Positions 43,678 through 52,334 of a DNA stretch of 64,000 nt are shown in pieces (position 1 is the first letter of the stretch; every line of letters begins with the position of its first letter). The DNA lies in assembly GCA_021782815.1 (NCBI GenBank), contig JAJXUO010000003.1, positions 1 through 64,000 on the forward strand. Direction: 5' to 3'. The notes below the pieces were generated by a model. That model saw only the letters and a list, made by a program, of their open reading frames with translations, was not told where the DNA came from and made no database searches. The DNA comes from Pseudomonadota bacterium. Lineage in GTDB: Bacteria; Pseudomonadota; Alphaproteobacteria; Rhodospirillales; Magnetospirillaceae. Both the position numbers and the translations under genes were made by a program.

Positions 43678-44598
43678 TTACCCGGTGAGGGGCGCGGCGA
43701 AAGCCCGGCACACCCCGGCCACGGTCTCCCGCAGCCAGCGATGTGCCGGATCCGCGTCCATGCGCGGATGCCATTGCGCCGAGATCCGGAGCTCCGGCGT
43801 CGCCACCGGAAGGGCGAAACCGGCCAGACCGGTGGTGTCCGCCTGCGAGGCGGCCAGGCAGGACCGCGGCGCCAGGGCCACCAGATCGGAGCGGGCGGCG
43901 ATCCTTAACGCATCGGGGAAACCGGGCACCACCGCCACGATCTCCCGTCGCAGGCCAAGCGCCGCCAGGGCGTCATCCACTGGCCCGAGGAACGCCTCCC
44001 CGCGCGACACGACGACATGCCGGCACGCCGCGTAGCGTTCCGGCGTGACCGGGGCCGCCAGCAACGCATGCCCGAGGCGGGCCGCCCCGATAAATCTGTC
44101 GCGGAACAGCAAACGGGTGCGCAGTTCCGGCCCGCCCTCGCCCGGCACGCCGATTTCGAGGTCGATCCGGCCCTCGCGGAGCGGAGCCGCGTCCTTGACG
44201 GGCTTGGGAACGAAGCGCAGCTGAACGCGCGGCGCCGCCTGCATCACCGCGGTCAATAAGGCGGCCGAGAACAGCGCGGTAAATCCCTCATTGGCGCGAA
44301 TGATGAAGGCGCGCTCCAGCGTGCCCAGTTCCAGGGGCTGCGGGCTTGGACCGAGAACGGCCAGAACCTCGGCGGTCAGGCCGCCTACCCGCTCGCGCAA
44401 GGCCGCCGCCCTGGGAGTGGGCACCATCCCCCGCCCGGCGCGCACCAGCAACGGATCGCCGGTGGCGGCGCGAAGGCGGGCCAGAGTCCGGCTCATGGCC
44501 GAGACGCTGAGGCCCAAACGCCGCGCCGCGCCGGTCACGCTGCCTTCGCTCAGCAGGGCTTCGAGCGCCGGCAGCAGGTTGAGGTCCAGTGGGATCAT
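43678..44598 (-). CDS. LysR-family transcriptional regulator (divergent from an SDR gene)
   Basis: A 306-residue regulator. The N-terminal winged helix-turn-helix (~4-62) contains LLPALEALLSEGSVTGAARRLGLSVSAMSRTLARL; the remaining ~220 residues form the type 2 periplasmic-binding-like effector domain. It is divergently arranged with the short-chain dehydrogenase at 44732, and the 12-bp inverted repeat at 44634-44675 between them is the probable binding site, suggesting control of that gene and autoregulation. Effector unknown. Confidence 0.9.
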   Translation of the reverse strand: MIPLDLNLLPALEALLSEGSVTGAARRLGLSVSAMSRTLARLRAATGDPLLVRAGRGMVPTPRAAALRERVGGLTAEVLAVLGPSPQPLELGTLERAFIIRANEGFTALFSAALLTAVMQAAPRVQLRFVPKPVKDAAPLREGRIDLEIGVPGEGGPELRTRLLFRDRFIGAARLGHALLAAPVTPERYAACRHVVVSRGEAFLGPVDDALAALGLRREIVAVVPGFPDALRIAARSDLVALAPRSCLAASQADTTGLAGFALPVATPELRISAQWHPRMDADPAHRWLRETVAGVCRAFAAPLTG

Positions 44599-44633
44599 CC
44601 CGGAATTCTAGCGCATCCCGGCGCCTTGCCATA

Positions 44634-44675
44634 GCGCCAGACGCAATATGACTGTGCATCCGCTGCGTCTGGCGC
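44634..44675. promoter_or_regulatory. Perfect 12-bp inverted repeat, likely LysR operator
   Basis: GCGCCAGACGCA (44634-44645) and TGCGTCTGGCGC (44664-44675) are exact reverse complements separated by 18 bp, with half-site centres 30 bp apart (about three helical turns). It lies between the divergent LysR and SDR genes. It includes the upstream ATG at 44648, which is therefore unlikely to be the SDR start. Confidence 0.65.
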
Positions 44676-44731
44676 AAGAGGTCGCCAGGCCGCAGACTGG
44701 CCGCCAGCCCCACCCTTTCGAAAGCCGCGCC

Positions 44732-45451
44732 ATGCCTCCGTCCGCCCCCTCAGACTCCCCCGGTTCGATCCTGCTCATCGGCGCGTCGCGCGGCCTGGGG
44801 GCCGCCATGGCGGCGGAGCTTCTGCGGCGGGGAGGACATGTCACCGGCACGGTGCGCCCCGGCGGCGCCAGGACGGCGCTGCACGATCTGGCCGATGCGT
44901 ACGGCGCGCGGGTGGAGATCGAAACCCTCGACATCACCGAGCCCGAACAGATCGCCGCGCTGCATGACCGGCTTGCCGGGCGGTGTTTCGATATCCTGTT
45001 CGTGAACGCCGGGACCGCCAATCCCCGCCAGGACGAGACCATCGCCGAAGCCTCGACCGAGGATTTCATCCGGGTGATGGTCACCAATGCCCTGGCGCCG
45101 CTGCGGGTGATCGAGGGGCTGCAAGAGCGTGTCGCGCCTTGCGGCGTGATCGGCGTCATGTCGTCGGGGCAGGGCAGCATCGGCAACAACGTCAACGGCG
45201 GCCATGAGGTCTATCGCGGCAGCAAGGCCGCCCTCAACATGTACATGCGCTGCTATGCCGCCCGTCACGCCGCCGACCAGCGCGCCCTGCTGCTGTTGGC
45301 GCCGGGCTGGATCCGCACCCGCCTGGGCGGCCCCAACGCCCCCCTCTCCCTGGAGGAGACGGTTCCCCGGATCGTGACGACGCTCCTCGCCCAGCGGGGC
45401 ACCCCCGGCTTGCGCTACCTCGACCGCGAAGGGCGGACCGTACCGTGGTGA
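44732..45451 (+). CDS. Short-chain dehydrogenase/reductase (CsgA/C-factor-like)
   Basis: A 239-residue Rossmann enzyme. The NAD(P) motif GASRGLG lies near residue 16 from this start, and the catalytic Tyr-x3-Lys is in YRGSKAAL, with the Ser region VMSSGQGS upstream. The NAG-type motif is FVNAGTANPRQDE. Sequence features resemble the C-factor (CsgA) branch of SDRs; the substrate is unknown. The start at 44732 (MPPSAPS) puts GASRGLG at the family position; the 28-residue longer form would begin inside the operator. Confidence 0.82.
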   Translation: MPPSAPSDSPGSILLIGASRGLGAAMAAELLRRGGHVTGTVRPGGARTALHDLADAYGARVEIETLDITEPEQIAALHDRLAGRCFDILFVNAGTANPRQDETIAEASTEDFIRVMVTNALAPLRVIEGLQERVAPCGVIGVMSSGQGSIGNNVNGGHEVYRGSKAALNMYMRCYAARHAADQRALLLLAPGWIRTRLGGPNAPLSLEETVPRIVTTLLAQRGTPGLRYLDREGRTVPW

Positions 45452-45476
45452 GCCGGGCGGCGCGGCGGCGCGAGCC

Positions 45477-46379
45477 TCACGCGGCCCGCTTGATGAAATC
45501 GATGAAGGCGCGGAGCGGCGCCGGCACCAGGGTGCGCCCGGGATAGTAGAGGAACGGGCCGGGAAAGCGCGGCCACCAGGGCTCCAGGACCGGCTCCAGG
45601 GCGCCGCTGGCGAGGTGGGGGCGCAGCCAGTCCTCGAACAGATAGATCACGCCGACCCCGCCCACGGCGGCATCGACCATCAGCTCGGTGGCCGCGCCGA
45701 TCTGCACCAGCAGCGGCCCGGTGGGCTCGATGCGCACGCTTTCGCCATTGCGCTCGAACTCCCAGGGCGACAGCAGGGCGCCGCTGGAAAAGCGCCCGCG
45801 CAGACAGTCATGGTCCAACAGATCGCGGGGATGCGCCGGGCGGCCCCGCCGCGCCAGATAGGCCGGCGCGGCGGCGGCGGCGAAACGCTGCTGGCGGGGG
45901 CCGATGGGCACGGCGATCATGTCCTGCTCCAACCGTTCATCGTAGCGGATGCCGGCATCGCAGCCCGCCGCCAGCAGATCGACGAAGCTATCCTCCGCCG
46001 TGACCTCGAGGCGGATCTCGGGATAGGCCGCCAGAAATCCCGGAATCAAGGCGGGCAGCACCAGCCGCGCCGCGCTCACCGGCACATTCAGCCGCAGCGT
46101 GCCGGCCGGACGGTCGCGGAAGCCGTTGACCACATCCAGCGCCGCCTCCAGTTCGGCGAAGATGGGGACCAACCGCTCCAGCAGCCGCGCCCCGGCCTCG
46201 GTGGGCACCACGCTGCGGGTGGTGCGGTGCAACAGCCGCAGCCCCAGATCCCCCTCCAGCCGCCGCACCGCCTCGCTCAAGGCCGAGGCGCTGGCGCCGC
46301 CGGCCCGCGCCCCGTCGCGGAAGCCGCCGGCCCGCGCCACGGCGACGAAGGCCTTCAGGTCTTTCAGATCATCACGCAT
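45477..46379 (-). CDS. LysR-family transcriptional regulator (divergent from pdxI)
   Basis: A 300-residue regulator with N-terminal winged helix (~5-63, FVAVARAGGFRDGARAGGASASALSEAVRRL) and LysR substrate domain; VPTEAGARLL marks the end of the DNA-binding domain. It diverges from the aldo-keto reductase across 98 bp. GCACA (46393-46397) and TGTGC (46410-46414) in that gap form a small inverted repeat that may be its site. Control of pdxI is inferred from the arrangement only. Confidence 0.9.
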   Translation of the reverse strand: MRDDLKDLKAFVAVARAGGFRDGARAGGASASALSEAVRRLEGDLGLRLLHRTTRSVVPTEAGARLLERLVPIFAELEAALDVVNGFRDRPAGTLRLNVPVSAARLVLPALIPGFLAAYPEIRLEVTAEDSFVDLLAAGCDAGIRYDERLEQDMIAVPIGPRQQRFAAAAAPAYLARRGRPAHPRDLLDHDCLRGRFSSGALLSPWEFERNGESVRIEPTGPLLVQIGAATELMVDAAVGGVGVIYLFEDWLRPHLASGALEPVLEPWWPRFPGPFLYYPGRTLVPAPLRAFIDFIKRAA

Positions 46380-46477
46380 TGTTCGCCTTTCCGCACAGCC
46401 CTTGCGGATTGTGCCATATTATCGCGGCGATGGTGGGGGCGTATGGTGGCCTCGTTGCCATTTTCAGGAGAGCGACC

Positions 46478-47341
46478 ATGTCCGACCTGTCCCGCGCCGG
46501 CCATTATTCCCTGGGCCACCGTCGCGTCAAACGCCTGGGCTATGGCGCCATGCAACTGGCCGGGCCCGGCGTGTTCGGCCCGCCAAAGGATCGCGGCCAG
46601 GCCATCCGGGTACTGCGCGAGGCGGTGGCCGGCGGCGTCGATCATATCGACACCAGCGATTTCTACGGCCCCCACGTGACCAACCAGTTGATCCGCGAAG
46701 CCCTGCACCCCTATGCCGACGATCTGACCCTGGTCACCAAGATCGGCGCCCGGCGCGGTGCCGACGGCGCCTGGCTGCCGGCCTTTTCCGCGGCGGAGCT
46801 GACCCGGGCGGTGGAGGACAATCTGCGCAATCTGGGGCTGGAGGTGCTGGACGTGGTCAATCTGCGGCTGATGTTCGGCATTCACGCCCCGGCCGAGGGG
46901 TCGCTCGAGGCGCCGCTCACCGCCTTGGCCGAGCTGCAGCGCAAGGGGCTGGTGCGCGCCATCGGCCTCAGCAACGTCACCCCGGCCCAGATCGCCGAGG
47001 GGCGCAAACTCTGCGACATCGTCTGCGTGCAGAACCACTACAACATCGTCAGCCGCGGCGACGACGCCCTGATCGACGCCCTGGCCGCCGACGGTATCGC
47101 TTACGTGCCGTTCTTCCCCCTGGGCGGTTTCACGCCGTTGCAGTCCTCGGCCCTGTCGGACATCGCGGCGGAGCTGGGCAGGAGCCCCATGCAGGTGGCC
47201 CTGGCCTGGCTGCTGCGCCGGTCCACCAACATTCTGCTGATCCCCGGCACCGCGTCTCCGGCGCATCTTCAGGACAATCTGGCGGCGGCCACGCTGGACC
47301 TGCCGCCCGGGGTGATGGCGCGGCTGGCGCGGATCGCCTGA
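46478..47341 (+). CDS. pdxI: Pyridoxal reductase / pyridoxine 4-dehydrogenase (aldo-keto reductase, PdxI/YdbC type)
   Basis: A 287-residue TIM-barrel NADPH enzyme. The N-terminal block LGYGAMQLAGPGVFGPP and the segments DTSDFYGPHVTNQLIREAL, VTKIGARRG, LDVVNLR and GIAYVPFFPLGGFTPLQSS agree almost residue for residue with E. coli YdbC (PdxI) as I remember it; that enzyme interconverts pyridoxal and pyridoxine in vitamin B6 salvage. The catalytic Asp, Tyr and Lys are present; the usual His is Arg (VNLRLM), as in YdbC. AGGAG lies just upstream of the ATG at 46478; the longer open frame runs through the intergenic region. Confidence 0.85.
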   Translation: MSDLSRAGHYSLGHRRVKRLGYGAMQLAGPGVFGPPKDRGQAIRVLREAVAGGVDHIDTSDFYGPHVTNQLIREALHPYADDLTLVTKIGARRGADGAWLPAFSAAELTRAVEDNLRNLGLEVLDVVNLRLMFGIHAPAEGSLEAPLTALAELQRKGLVRAIGLSNVTPAQIAEGRKLCDIVCVQNHYNIVSRGDDALIDALAADGIAYVPFFPLGGFTPLQSSALSDIAAELGRSPMQVALAWLLRRSTNILLIPGTASPAHLQDNLAAATLDLPPGVMARLARIA

Positions 47342-47356
47342 GGCGCCCGCGCCGCC

Positions 47357-48244
47357 CTACAAGGCCTCCAGATCCTTCAGCGCCTTGTGCCGCAGTTCGG
47401 TGGCGTCGACGCGGCCGTAAAGATCGGCGGCGCGCGACAGGTGCCGCCGCGCCCGCTCGCGCTGGCCCTGGCCGAGATCGACATGGGCCAGTTCGCGGTA
47501 AAGATCGGCCTCGCCGCGCAAATCGCCGGCCTTGCCGTAGAGGCGGGCCGCCCCCTCCAGGGCCTTGCCCCCCTCCTCCTGCCGGTTGAGGCGGCGCAGC
47601 AGGCGGCCCAGCCCGGTAAGGGCATTGGCCTCGCTCAGCATGTCGCCGGTCTGCCGGTAGATCTCCAACGCCAGCTCGTAATCGCGGTGCGCCAGATCGG
47701 GCTGGCCCAGAAGATCGTGCAGCGCCGCCAGGGCGCGGCGGGCATGGGCCTCGCCCAGGCTGTCGCCGCCGGCGCGGTAAAGCCCCAGGGCCTTCTGGTA
47801 AAGCTCCAGCGCCACGTCCTGGCGGCCCTCGTCGCGCTCGATATGGCCCAGCCGCTTGGTGACATGCCCCTGGCCCGCGGCGTCGCCCGCCGCCCGGAAC
47901 AGCTCGGCCGCCGACTGATAATAGTCGCGCGCCTCTTTCAGATTGTCGTCGTGGCGGGCCAGATCGCCCAGGCGGCACAATACCGCTCCCTGGCTCTTCT
48001 GATCGCTCCCGCCGCTCAACAGGGCGCGGGCCTCGACGAAGCAGTCGCGCGCCGCCGCCCGGCGGCCCAGACGCAGTTCCAGATCGCCCAGGGCCAGCAG
48101 CACCGCCATCTCGCCGGCGCGGTCGTCGTTCTCGCGCAACACCAGCCGGGCGCGGCGGTAAAGCTCGCGCGCCTGGGGCATCTCCCCCGCCATCCACAGC
48201 CGTTCCGCCTCGTGCAGAAAATCGTCCGCCTTCTTGCTGTCCAT
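47357..48244 (-). CDS. TPR-repeat protein
   Basis: A 295-residue soluble protein built almost wholly of about seven tetratricopeptide units of 40 residues (for example RARLVLRENDDRAGEMAVLL, RLGHIERDEGRQDVALELY, YELALEIYRQTGDMLSEAN). There is no signal peptide and no second domain. Longer-unit TPRs of this kind usually scaffold protein complexes; the partner is unknown. It is convergent with pdxI (15 bp apart) and divergent from uvrD. Confidence 0.85.
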   Translation of the reverse strand: MDSKKADDFLHEAERLWMAGEMPQARELYRRARLVLRENDDRAGEMAVLLALGDLELRLGRRAAARDCFVEARALLSGGSDQKSQGAVLCRLGDLARHDDNLKEARDYYQSAAELFRAAGDAAGQGHVTKRLGHIERDEGRQDVALELYQKALGLYRAGGDSLGEAHARRALAALHDLLGQPDLAHRDYELALEIYRQTGDMLSEANALTGLGRLLRRLNRQEEGGKALEGAARLYGKAGDLRGEADLYRELAHVDLGQGQRERARRHLSRAADLYGRVDATELRHKALKDLEAL

Positions 48245-48352
48245 CGCGGCCGTCCCTTATCCTCGGTTTATCCTTGCCTCAAGGGTAAGCCTGTCGCCCG
48301 TGCAGGTAAATGCCCTTCCCCCGCCCCGACCGGAACATATATAGTACGAACC

Positions 48353-50602
48353 ATGATGTCCGACCCCTTCGCCCTGGACGATGAGCCGTCCGATCCGCCG
48401 CCCGCCGCCGTCTCTCCGTCCGCCGCCTGGCTCGACGGACTCAATCCCGAACAGCGCCAGGCGGTGGAAACCACCGAGGGCCCGGTGCTGGTTCTGTCGG
48501 GAGCCGGCACCGGCAAAACCCGGGTTCTGACCACCCGGCTGGCCCATATCATCGCCTCGGGCAAGGCCCGGCCGTGGAACATCCTGGCCGTGACCTTCAC
48601 CAACAAGGCGGCGCGGGAAATGCGCGAACGGGTGGGCGGCCTGGTGGGCGGCGCCGCCGAACAGATCTGGCTGGGCACCTTCCACGCCCTGGGGGCCAAG
48701 CTGCTGCGCCGCCATGCCGGATTGGTGGGCTTGGACAGCGGCTTCACCATCCTCGACACCGACGATCAGTTGCGCCTGCTGAAGCAGGTGATGGAAGCCG
48801 AGGGGGTGGACGGCAAACGCTGGCCGCCCCAGGCCCTGATGCACACCATCCAGCGCTGGAAGGATCAGGGCAAACCTCCCGCCCGCCTGAAGGAGGACGA
48901 GGGCGGCGACTTCGCCGAAGGTCGGGCCGTCGCCCTTTACCGTCTTTATCAGGAGCGGCTGCGCACCCTGAACGCCTGCGATTTCGGCGATCTGCTGCTG
49001 CATTGCCTGACCATTTTCCAGGATCCCGCCCATCAGGACGTGCTGGCCGATTATCAGCGCCGCTTCAAATATATCCTGGTGGACGAATACCAGGATACCA
49101 ACGTGGCCCAGTATCTGTGGCTGCGCCTGCTGGCCCAGAGCCATCGCAATCTCTGCTGCGTGGGCGACGACGACCAGTCGATCTATTCCTGGCGCGGCGC
49201 CGAGGTGGGCAACATTCTGCGCTTCGAGCGGGATTTTCCCGGCGCCGCCGTGATCCGCCTGGAGTCCAACTACCGGTCCACCCCGGCCATTCTCGCCGCG
49301 GCCTCGGGGCTGATCGGCCATAACGCCGACCGCCTGGGCAAAACCCTGCGGCCCGGCCTGCCCCATGCCGACGACGGCGACAAGCTGGTGGTGCGCGCCC
49401 TGTGGGACGGTGAGGAGGAAGCCCGCTGGGTGGTGGAGGAAGTGGAGGCCCAGCAACGCCGGGGCGTGCCCTTGAGCCAGATGGCCATCCTGGTGCGCGC
49501 CGGCTTCCAGACCCGCGAGTTCGAGGAACGGCTCATCACCACCGGGGTGCCCTATAAGGTGGTGGGGGGCTTACGCTTCTACGAGCGCCAGGACAGCCGC
49601 GACGCCCTGGCCTATTTCCGCGTGGTGGCCCAGCCCGCCGACGATCTGGCCTTCGAACGCATCGTCAATCTGCCCAAGCGCGGCCTGGGCGAGGCCAGCC
49701 TGCAGGCCGTGCATCTGCTGGCCCGCAGCCAGGGCCTGCCCCTGACCCAGGCCGCCCGCCTGCTGGTGGAGACCGACGAGCTGAAACCCAAGGCCCGCGC
49801 CACCCTGGCCGCCCTTCTGGCCGATTTCGAGCGCTGGCGCGGCCTGATGGCCGGAACCGGTCCTGCCGACCTGGCTCAGACGGTGCTGGACGAATCCGGC
49901 TATACCGGCCTATGGCAGAAGGAAAAAAGCCCCGACGCCCAGGGCCGCCTGGAAAACCTGAAGGAGCTGGTGGCGGCGCTGGAGGAGTTCGACACCCTGC
50001 CCGGCTTCCTTGAACATGTGGCCCTGGTGATGGAGAACGACAGCCGCAGCGACGGCGCCTATCTTTCCATCATGACCCTGCACGGCGCCAAGGGCCTGGA
50101 GTTCGACGTGGTGTTCCTGCCCGGCTGGGAGGAGGGCGTTTTCCCCCACCAGCGCGCCCTGGAGGAAACCGGCGCCCGCGGCCTGGAGGAGGAACGCCGC
50201 CTGGCCTATGTGGGCCTGACCCGCGCCCGCCGCCGGGTTTTCCTGTCCCATGCCGGCAACCGCCGCATCTACAACCAGTGGCAAAGCAGCCTGCCGTCCC
50301 GCTTTCTCGATGAACTGCCGGCGGCGGTAGTGGAGAAAAGCGGCGAGACCGGCCTGTTCGGCGGCGGCCAGGGCGGCTGGGGCGGCGGCTGGAACGGCGG
50401 CTCCCGCGCCTGGCGCGCCGAGGAACCCCAGGCCTGGGCCGCCCCCGCCCCGCCCGAGGGCGGCTTCGCCGTGGGCGATAAGGTCTTTCACCAGAAATTC
50501 GGCACCGGCCGCATTCTGAACCGCGACGGCAACAAGCTGGAAATCGCCTTCGACAAGGCCGGGGTCAAGAAAGTGATCGACAGCTTCGTCAGTTTGGCCT
50601 AG
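48353..50602 (+). CDS. uvrD: UvrD/PcrA-family superfamily 1 DNA helicase
   Basis: A 749-residue 3'-5' helicase for repair and fork maintenance. Motifs: LNPEQRQAVETTEGPVLVLS, Walker A GAGTGKT, TFTNKAAREMRERV, LVDEYQDTN, GDDDQSIYSWRGA, LESNYRST, MTLHGAKGLEF and YVGLTRARRRV. The C-terminal Tudor-like domain (VGDKVFHQKFGTGRI) is the RNA-polymerase-binding module of UvrD/PcrA. Two adjacent ATGs (48353, 48356) are possible starts; the long open frame upstream is antisense to the TPR gene. No ribosome site is visible, and a -10-like TATAGT ends only 7 bp before the ATG. Confidence 0.95.
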   Translation: MMSDPFALDDEPSDPPPAAVSPSAAWLDGLNPEQRQAVETTEGPVLVLSGAGTGKTRVLTTRLAHIIASGKARPWNILAVTFTNKAAREMRERVGGLVGGAAEQIWLGTFHALGAKLLRRHAGLVGLDSGFTILDTDDQLRLLKQVMEAEGVDGKRWPPQALMHTIQRWKDQGKPPARLKEDEGGDFAEGRAVALYRLYQERLRTLNACDFGDLLLHCLTIFQDPAHQDVLADYQRRFKYILVDEYQDTNVAQYLWLRLLAQSHRNLCCVGDDDQSIYSWRGAEVGNILRFERDFPGAAVIRLESNYRSTPAILAAASGLIGHNADRLGKTLRPGLPHADDGDKLVVRALWDGEEEARWVVEEVEAQQRRGVPLSQMAILVRAGFQTREFEERLITTGVPYKVVGGLRFYERQDSRDALAYFRVVAQPADDLAFERIVNLPKRGLGEASLQAVHLLARSQGLPLTQAARLLVETDELKPKARATLAALLADFERWRGLMAGTGPADLAQTVLDESGYTGLWQKEKSPDAQGRLENLKELVAALEEFDTLPGFLEHVALVMENDSRSDGAYLSIMTLHGAKGLEFDVVFLPGWEEGVFPHQRALEETGARGLEEERRLAYVGLTRARRRVFLSHAGNRRIYNQWQSSLPSRFLDELPAAVVEKSGETGLFGGGQGGWGGGWNGGSRAWRAEEPQAWAAPAPPEGGFAVGDKVFHQKFGTGRILNRDGNKLEIAFDKAGVKKVIDSFVSLA

Positions 50603-50640
50603 AGCGTGCTGCAGTATCCGCATCACGCTCTCGAATTTTT
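50601..50640 (+). terminator. Possible terminator after uvrD
   Basis: An 8-bp perfect stem AGAGCGTG / CACGCTCT (50601-50608 with 50624-50631), a 15-base loop, then CGAA and five T residues. It begins within the uvrD stop codon. The stem is short and the loop large, so it is only a candidate. Confidence 0.45.
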
Positions 50641-50698
50641 CCCCTCGCCGGGCGCGACCCCCCGGTTTGGCCTGGCCGCCGCCTCAATGACGGCAATC

Positions 50699-50728
50699 GC
50701 ATCGTGCGTCCTCCTTGACGCACGATGC
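50699..50728. promoter_or_regulatory. Perfect 12-bp hairpin in the prmA leader
   Basis: GCATCGTGCGTC (50699-50710), loop CTCCTT, and GACGCACGATGC (50717-50728). It lies 36 bp upstream of the prmA start and has no T-run after it. It could be an operator or an RNA leader structure. Confidence 0.45.
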
Positions 50729-50763
50729 TCACATCCCACGTTTTTCCCGCTAAGAGATCCATC

Positions 50764-51699
50764 ATGCCCCAGCCGCAAGCCCCCAAGAACCATCCCGACG
50801 TCTGGCGCGTCGAAGTGGTGGTGCCCCTGGCCGCCGTGGAACTGTACGAAGGCGTGCTGGAGCGCTTCGCCGACGCCGTCTCGTGGTTCCTGAACGATCC
50901 GGAGGCCGACGAAACCGACGAAAACCTGCTGTGGCGGCTGGAAGGCTATTCCCGCACCCCGGTGGACCGCGCCGCTCTCGACGACGCCCTGGCCCTGACC
51001 GCCGCCGCCAGCGGCACCGCCCAACCCGCCTGCACGGTGGAACAGGTGGCGGGCACCGACTGGGTTTCGGCCAATCTGCAAAGCTTTCCGCCCATCACCG
51101 CCGGGCGTTTCTTCGTGCACGGCTCCCACTACGCCGAGGCCCTGCCGCCCGGCAAGATCGCCCTGACCATCGATGCCGGCACCGCCTTCGGCTCGGGCGA
51201 GCACGCCACCACCTACGGCTGCCTGATGGCGCTGGACCGGCTGCTGCGCCGCCGCCGCTTCCGCCGGCCGCTGGATCTGGGCTGCGGCTCAGGCATTCTC
51301 GGCATCGCCGCCGCCCGGGCCCTGCACCGCACCGTTCTGTTGAGCGATATCGATCCCGTTTCGGTGCGGGTGGCCGAACGCAACGCCCGACGCAACGCCG
51401 CGCGCTTCCTGGTGCGCACCTGCCTGTCCGACGGCTATGCCTCGCGCGGGGTCAAGGCGCGGCGGCCCTATGATCTGATCCTGGCCAATATCCTGGCCCG
51501 GCCGCTGACCGCCATGGCCGCCGACCTGGCCCGCCACCTGGCCCCCGACGGCATCGCCGTGCTCTCGGGCCTTTTGAACCGCCAGGAAGTCCAGGTGCTG
51601 TCGGCGCACCGCCGCCACGGCCTGTCGCTTTTGGGCAAATTCCGCATCAACGGCTGGACCGCCCTGGTCATCGGCCGTACGCCGCGCGCCCGGCTGTAA
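50764..51699 (+). CDS. prmA: Ribosomal protein L11 methyltransferase PrmA
   Basis: A 311-residue SAM methyltransferase that trimethylates ribosomal protein L11. The substrate-recognition domain is at the N-terminus (~15-110), followed by TAFGSGEHATTYGCL, SAM motif DLGCGSGILGIAAARAL, DIDPVSVRVAERNARRN, the catalytic-region LILANILARPLTAMA and SGLLNRQ. The start at 50764 (MPQPQAP) is preferred to 50725, which falls inside the hairpin arm region. Confidence 0.92.
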   Translation: MPQPQAPKNHPDVWRVEVVVPLAAVELYEGVLERFADAVSWFLNDPEADETDENLLWRLEGYSRTPVDRAALDDALALTAAASGTAQPACTVEQVAGTDWVSANLQSFPPITAGRFFVHGSHYAEALPPGKIALTIDAGTAFGSGEHATTYGCLMALDRLLRRRRFRRPLDLGCGSGILGIAAARALHRTVLLSDIDPVSVRVAERNARRNAARFLVRTCLSDGYASRGVKARRPYDLILANILARPLTAMAADLARHLAPDGIAVLSGLLNRQEVQVLSAHRRHGLSLLGKFRINGWTALVIGRTPRARL

Positions 51700-51722
51700 C
51701 CCGCCCCCCGTAGCCAGCTGGA

Positions 51723-51797
51723 GCGCCGAGCGTTACATGTAACGCACGGCGCGACCTGCGGCCATTGAGGCCGCGGCCAAGCAACCCGGAGGGTTGC
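51723..51797. repeat. Cluster of three tandem palindromes downstream of prmA
   Basis: First, 51723-51752: GCGTTACATGTAACGC is perfectly palindromic and is flanked by GCGCCG and CGGCGC, 30 bases in all with one A-A mismatch. Second, 51758-51774: GCGGCC-attga-GGCCGC. Third, 51781-51797: GCAACCC-gga-GGGTTGC. A weaker CCCT-gcg-AGGG follows. It begins 24 bp after the prmA stop. Either a REP/BIME-like repeat or a structured RNA; nothing else is seen in 51700-51852. Confidence 0.6.
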
Positions 51798-51852
51798 GCC
51801 CTGCGAGGGAGATATTAAACTTGAGGGCGTTATACGGATTTAATGCATCACG

Positions 51853-52143
51853 CTAAAGCTGCGGTTCGGTGCGGCGGCGCAGACCGTTATTGTCCGGGCC
51901 CCAATCGAGATCGTGATTGCGCGGCGCCTCGGGCGCCGGGCGGAACGATGCCGCCGGGCGTCCGGCCTGACCCGATGGGCGTCCGCGCTGGGCGGCGCGG
52001 TCGACGGTGCGGGGCGCGGCGGCCCCGGAGGCCGAGCCGGTGAGGGCGCCCACGAAGCCGAGGCGCCGGATATCGGCGGCCCATTGCCGCAGAAATGCGA
52101 AAAGTCCGTTCATGTCTGAAAACGATCCAGTCTTAAGGGACAC
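51853..52143 (-). CDS. Small hypothetical protein
   Basis: Up to 96 residues from a GTG at 52143 (preceded by AGGAAGG, spacing only about 2), or 86 residues from an ATG at 52113. The N-terminal part MNGLFAFLRQWAADIRRL is amphipathic-helical; the rest is Arg, Pro, Ala and Gly-rich and probably disordered, ending in DLDWGPDNNGLRRRTEPQL. I do not recognise a family. It lies between prmA and the aminopeptidase on the opposite strand to both, with a palindrome cluster after it. It may be a real small gene or a chance frame. Confidence 0.4.
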   Translation of the reverse strand: MSLKTGSFSDMNGLFAFLRQWAADIRRLGFVGALTGSASGAAAPRTVDRAAQRGRPSGQAGRPAASFRPAPEAPRNHDLDWGPDNNGLRRRTEPQL

Positions 52144-52334
52144 GCCCTTCCTGTGACGGATATAATCCCCATTGCGTGCACCGCAACAGAATTTTCGCGC
52201 GCAATGCAGATATGTTTTGCAGCGCTAAGCCCGGACCGCCCATTCCGCCGCCGGGAAAAATCCTCTACTCTCCTGGATCGGCCCTCCCCATATCCATTCA
52301 GACCCCCTCGATCCGCCACTCTCAAGGACCGTCG

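Noticed and set aside
44648-44731. Upstream ATG for the SDR gene
   Set aside because: It falls inside the spacer of the 12-bp inverted repeat and would shift the GASRGLG motif about 28 residues from its usual position.
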